Origin: Neobacillus cucumis
Lineage (GTDB): Bacteria > Bacillota > Bacilli > Bacillales_B > DSM-18226
Assembly (NCBI RefSeq): GCF_023715505.1
Contig: NZ_JAMBOH010000005.1
Span: 186,001 to 250,000, forward strand
Direction: 5' to 3'
DNA: 64,000 bases
The notes under the pieces are model-generated. The model was not told the DNA's origin, made no database searches, and saw only the letters and a program-made list of their open reading frames with translations. The first letter of the stretch is position 1, and the number at the start of each line of letters is the position of its first letter. Shown here in pieces: positions 63,968 through 64,000 of this stretch. A program made the translations under genes and the position numbers.

Positions 63968-64000
63968 AAACTTATGTGGAGAATTTTTTGGCTATTTGTT

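Overview
The window is a 64 kb stretch of the core chromosome of a spore-forming, low-GC Gram-positive bacterium of the family Bacillaceae. Gene order from the cell-wall/division cluster through the pyrimidine operon to priA-def-fmt-rsmB is that of Bacillus subtilis, read on the minus strand. The proteins are close to, but clearly different from, their B. subtilis counterparts. The dispersed intergenic repeats and the absence of cys genes between pyrE and rqcH suggest a Neobacillus/Mesobacillus-like relative; that genus guess is inference. All genes but one (rqcH) lie on the minus strand, so transcription runs from high to low coordinates.

Layout in transcription order. 63.9-60.7 kb: a three-gene acyl-CoA carboxylase module (biotin carboxylase, 70-residue biotinyl carrier, carboxyltransferase) with a CcpA cre-like site upstream and a terminator downstream. 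60.5-57.4 kb: panE, a DUF3397 membrane protein and bshC. 57.3-37.5 kb: the mra/dcw cluster mraZ-rsmH-ftsL-pbpB, spoVD, murE, a solitary MurF-N-domain-like gene, mraY-murD, spoVE, murG, murB, divIB-ylxW-ylxX-sbp, ftsA-ftsZ. 37.2-34.5 kb: the sporulation sigma cluster spoIIGA-sigE-sigG. 34.4-30.4 kb: ylmC, pgeF, ylmE, sepF, ylmG, ylmH, divIVA. 30.4-25.3 kb: T-box-controlled ileS, then ylyA, lspA and ylyB. 25.3-13.4 kb: the complete de novo UMP operon pyrR-pyrP-pyrB-pyrC-pyrAA-pyrAB-pyrK-pyrD-pyrF-pyrE with three PyrR-type attenuators. 13.2-11.4 kb: rqcH on the plus strand. 11.3-8.6 kb: a Ca2+ P-type ATPase. 8.4 kb to the left edge: yloC, remA, gmk, rpoZ, coaBC, priA, def, fmt and rsmB (cut by the window edge).

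The genes build peptidoglycan precursors and the divisome, switch on the mother-cell and forespore sigma factors, and make UMP, which feeds the UDP-sugar precursors of the wall. Recognisable control elements include GTGG boxes in front of mraZ, a sigma-E-type promoter for spoVD, a Spo0A-type spoIIG promoter with the atypical 22-bp spacer, a sigma-F-type promoter for sigG, the pyr attenuators and the ile T-box.

No phage, insertion sequence, CRISPR array, tRNA or rRNA was seen. The least explained items are (i) the MurF-N-domain-only gene fused translationally into murE-mraY, (ii) a family of about 120-bp intergenic hairpin elements whose stems show compensatory changes between copies, (iii) a second palindromic repeat family with terminal inverted repeats, and (iv) the carboxylase module beside the division cluster.
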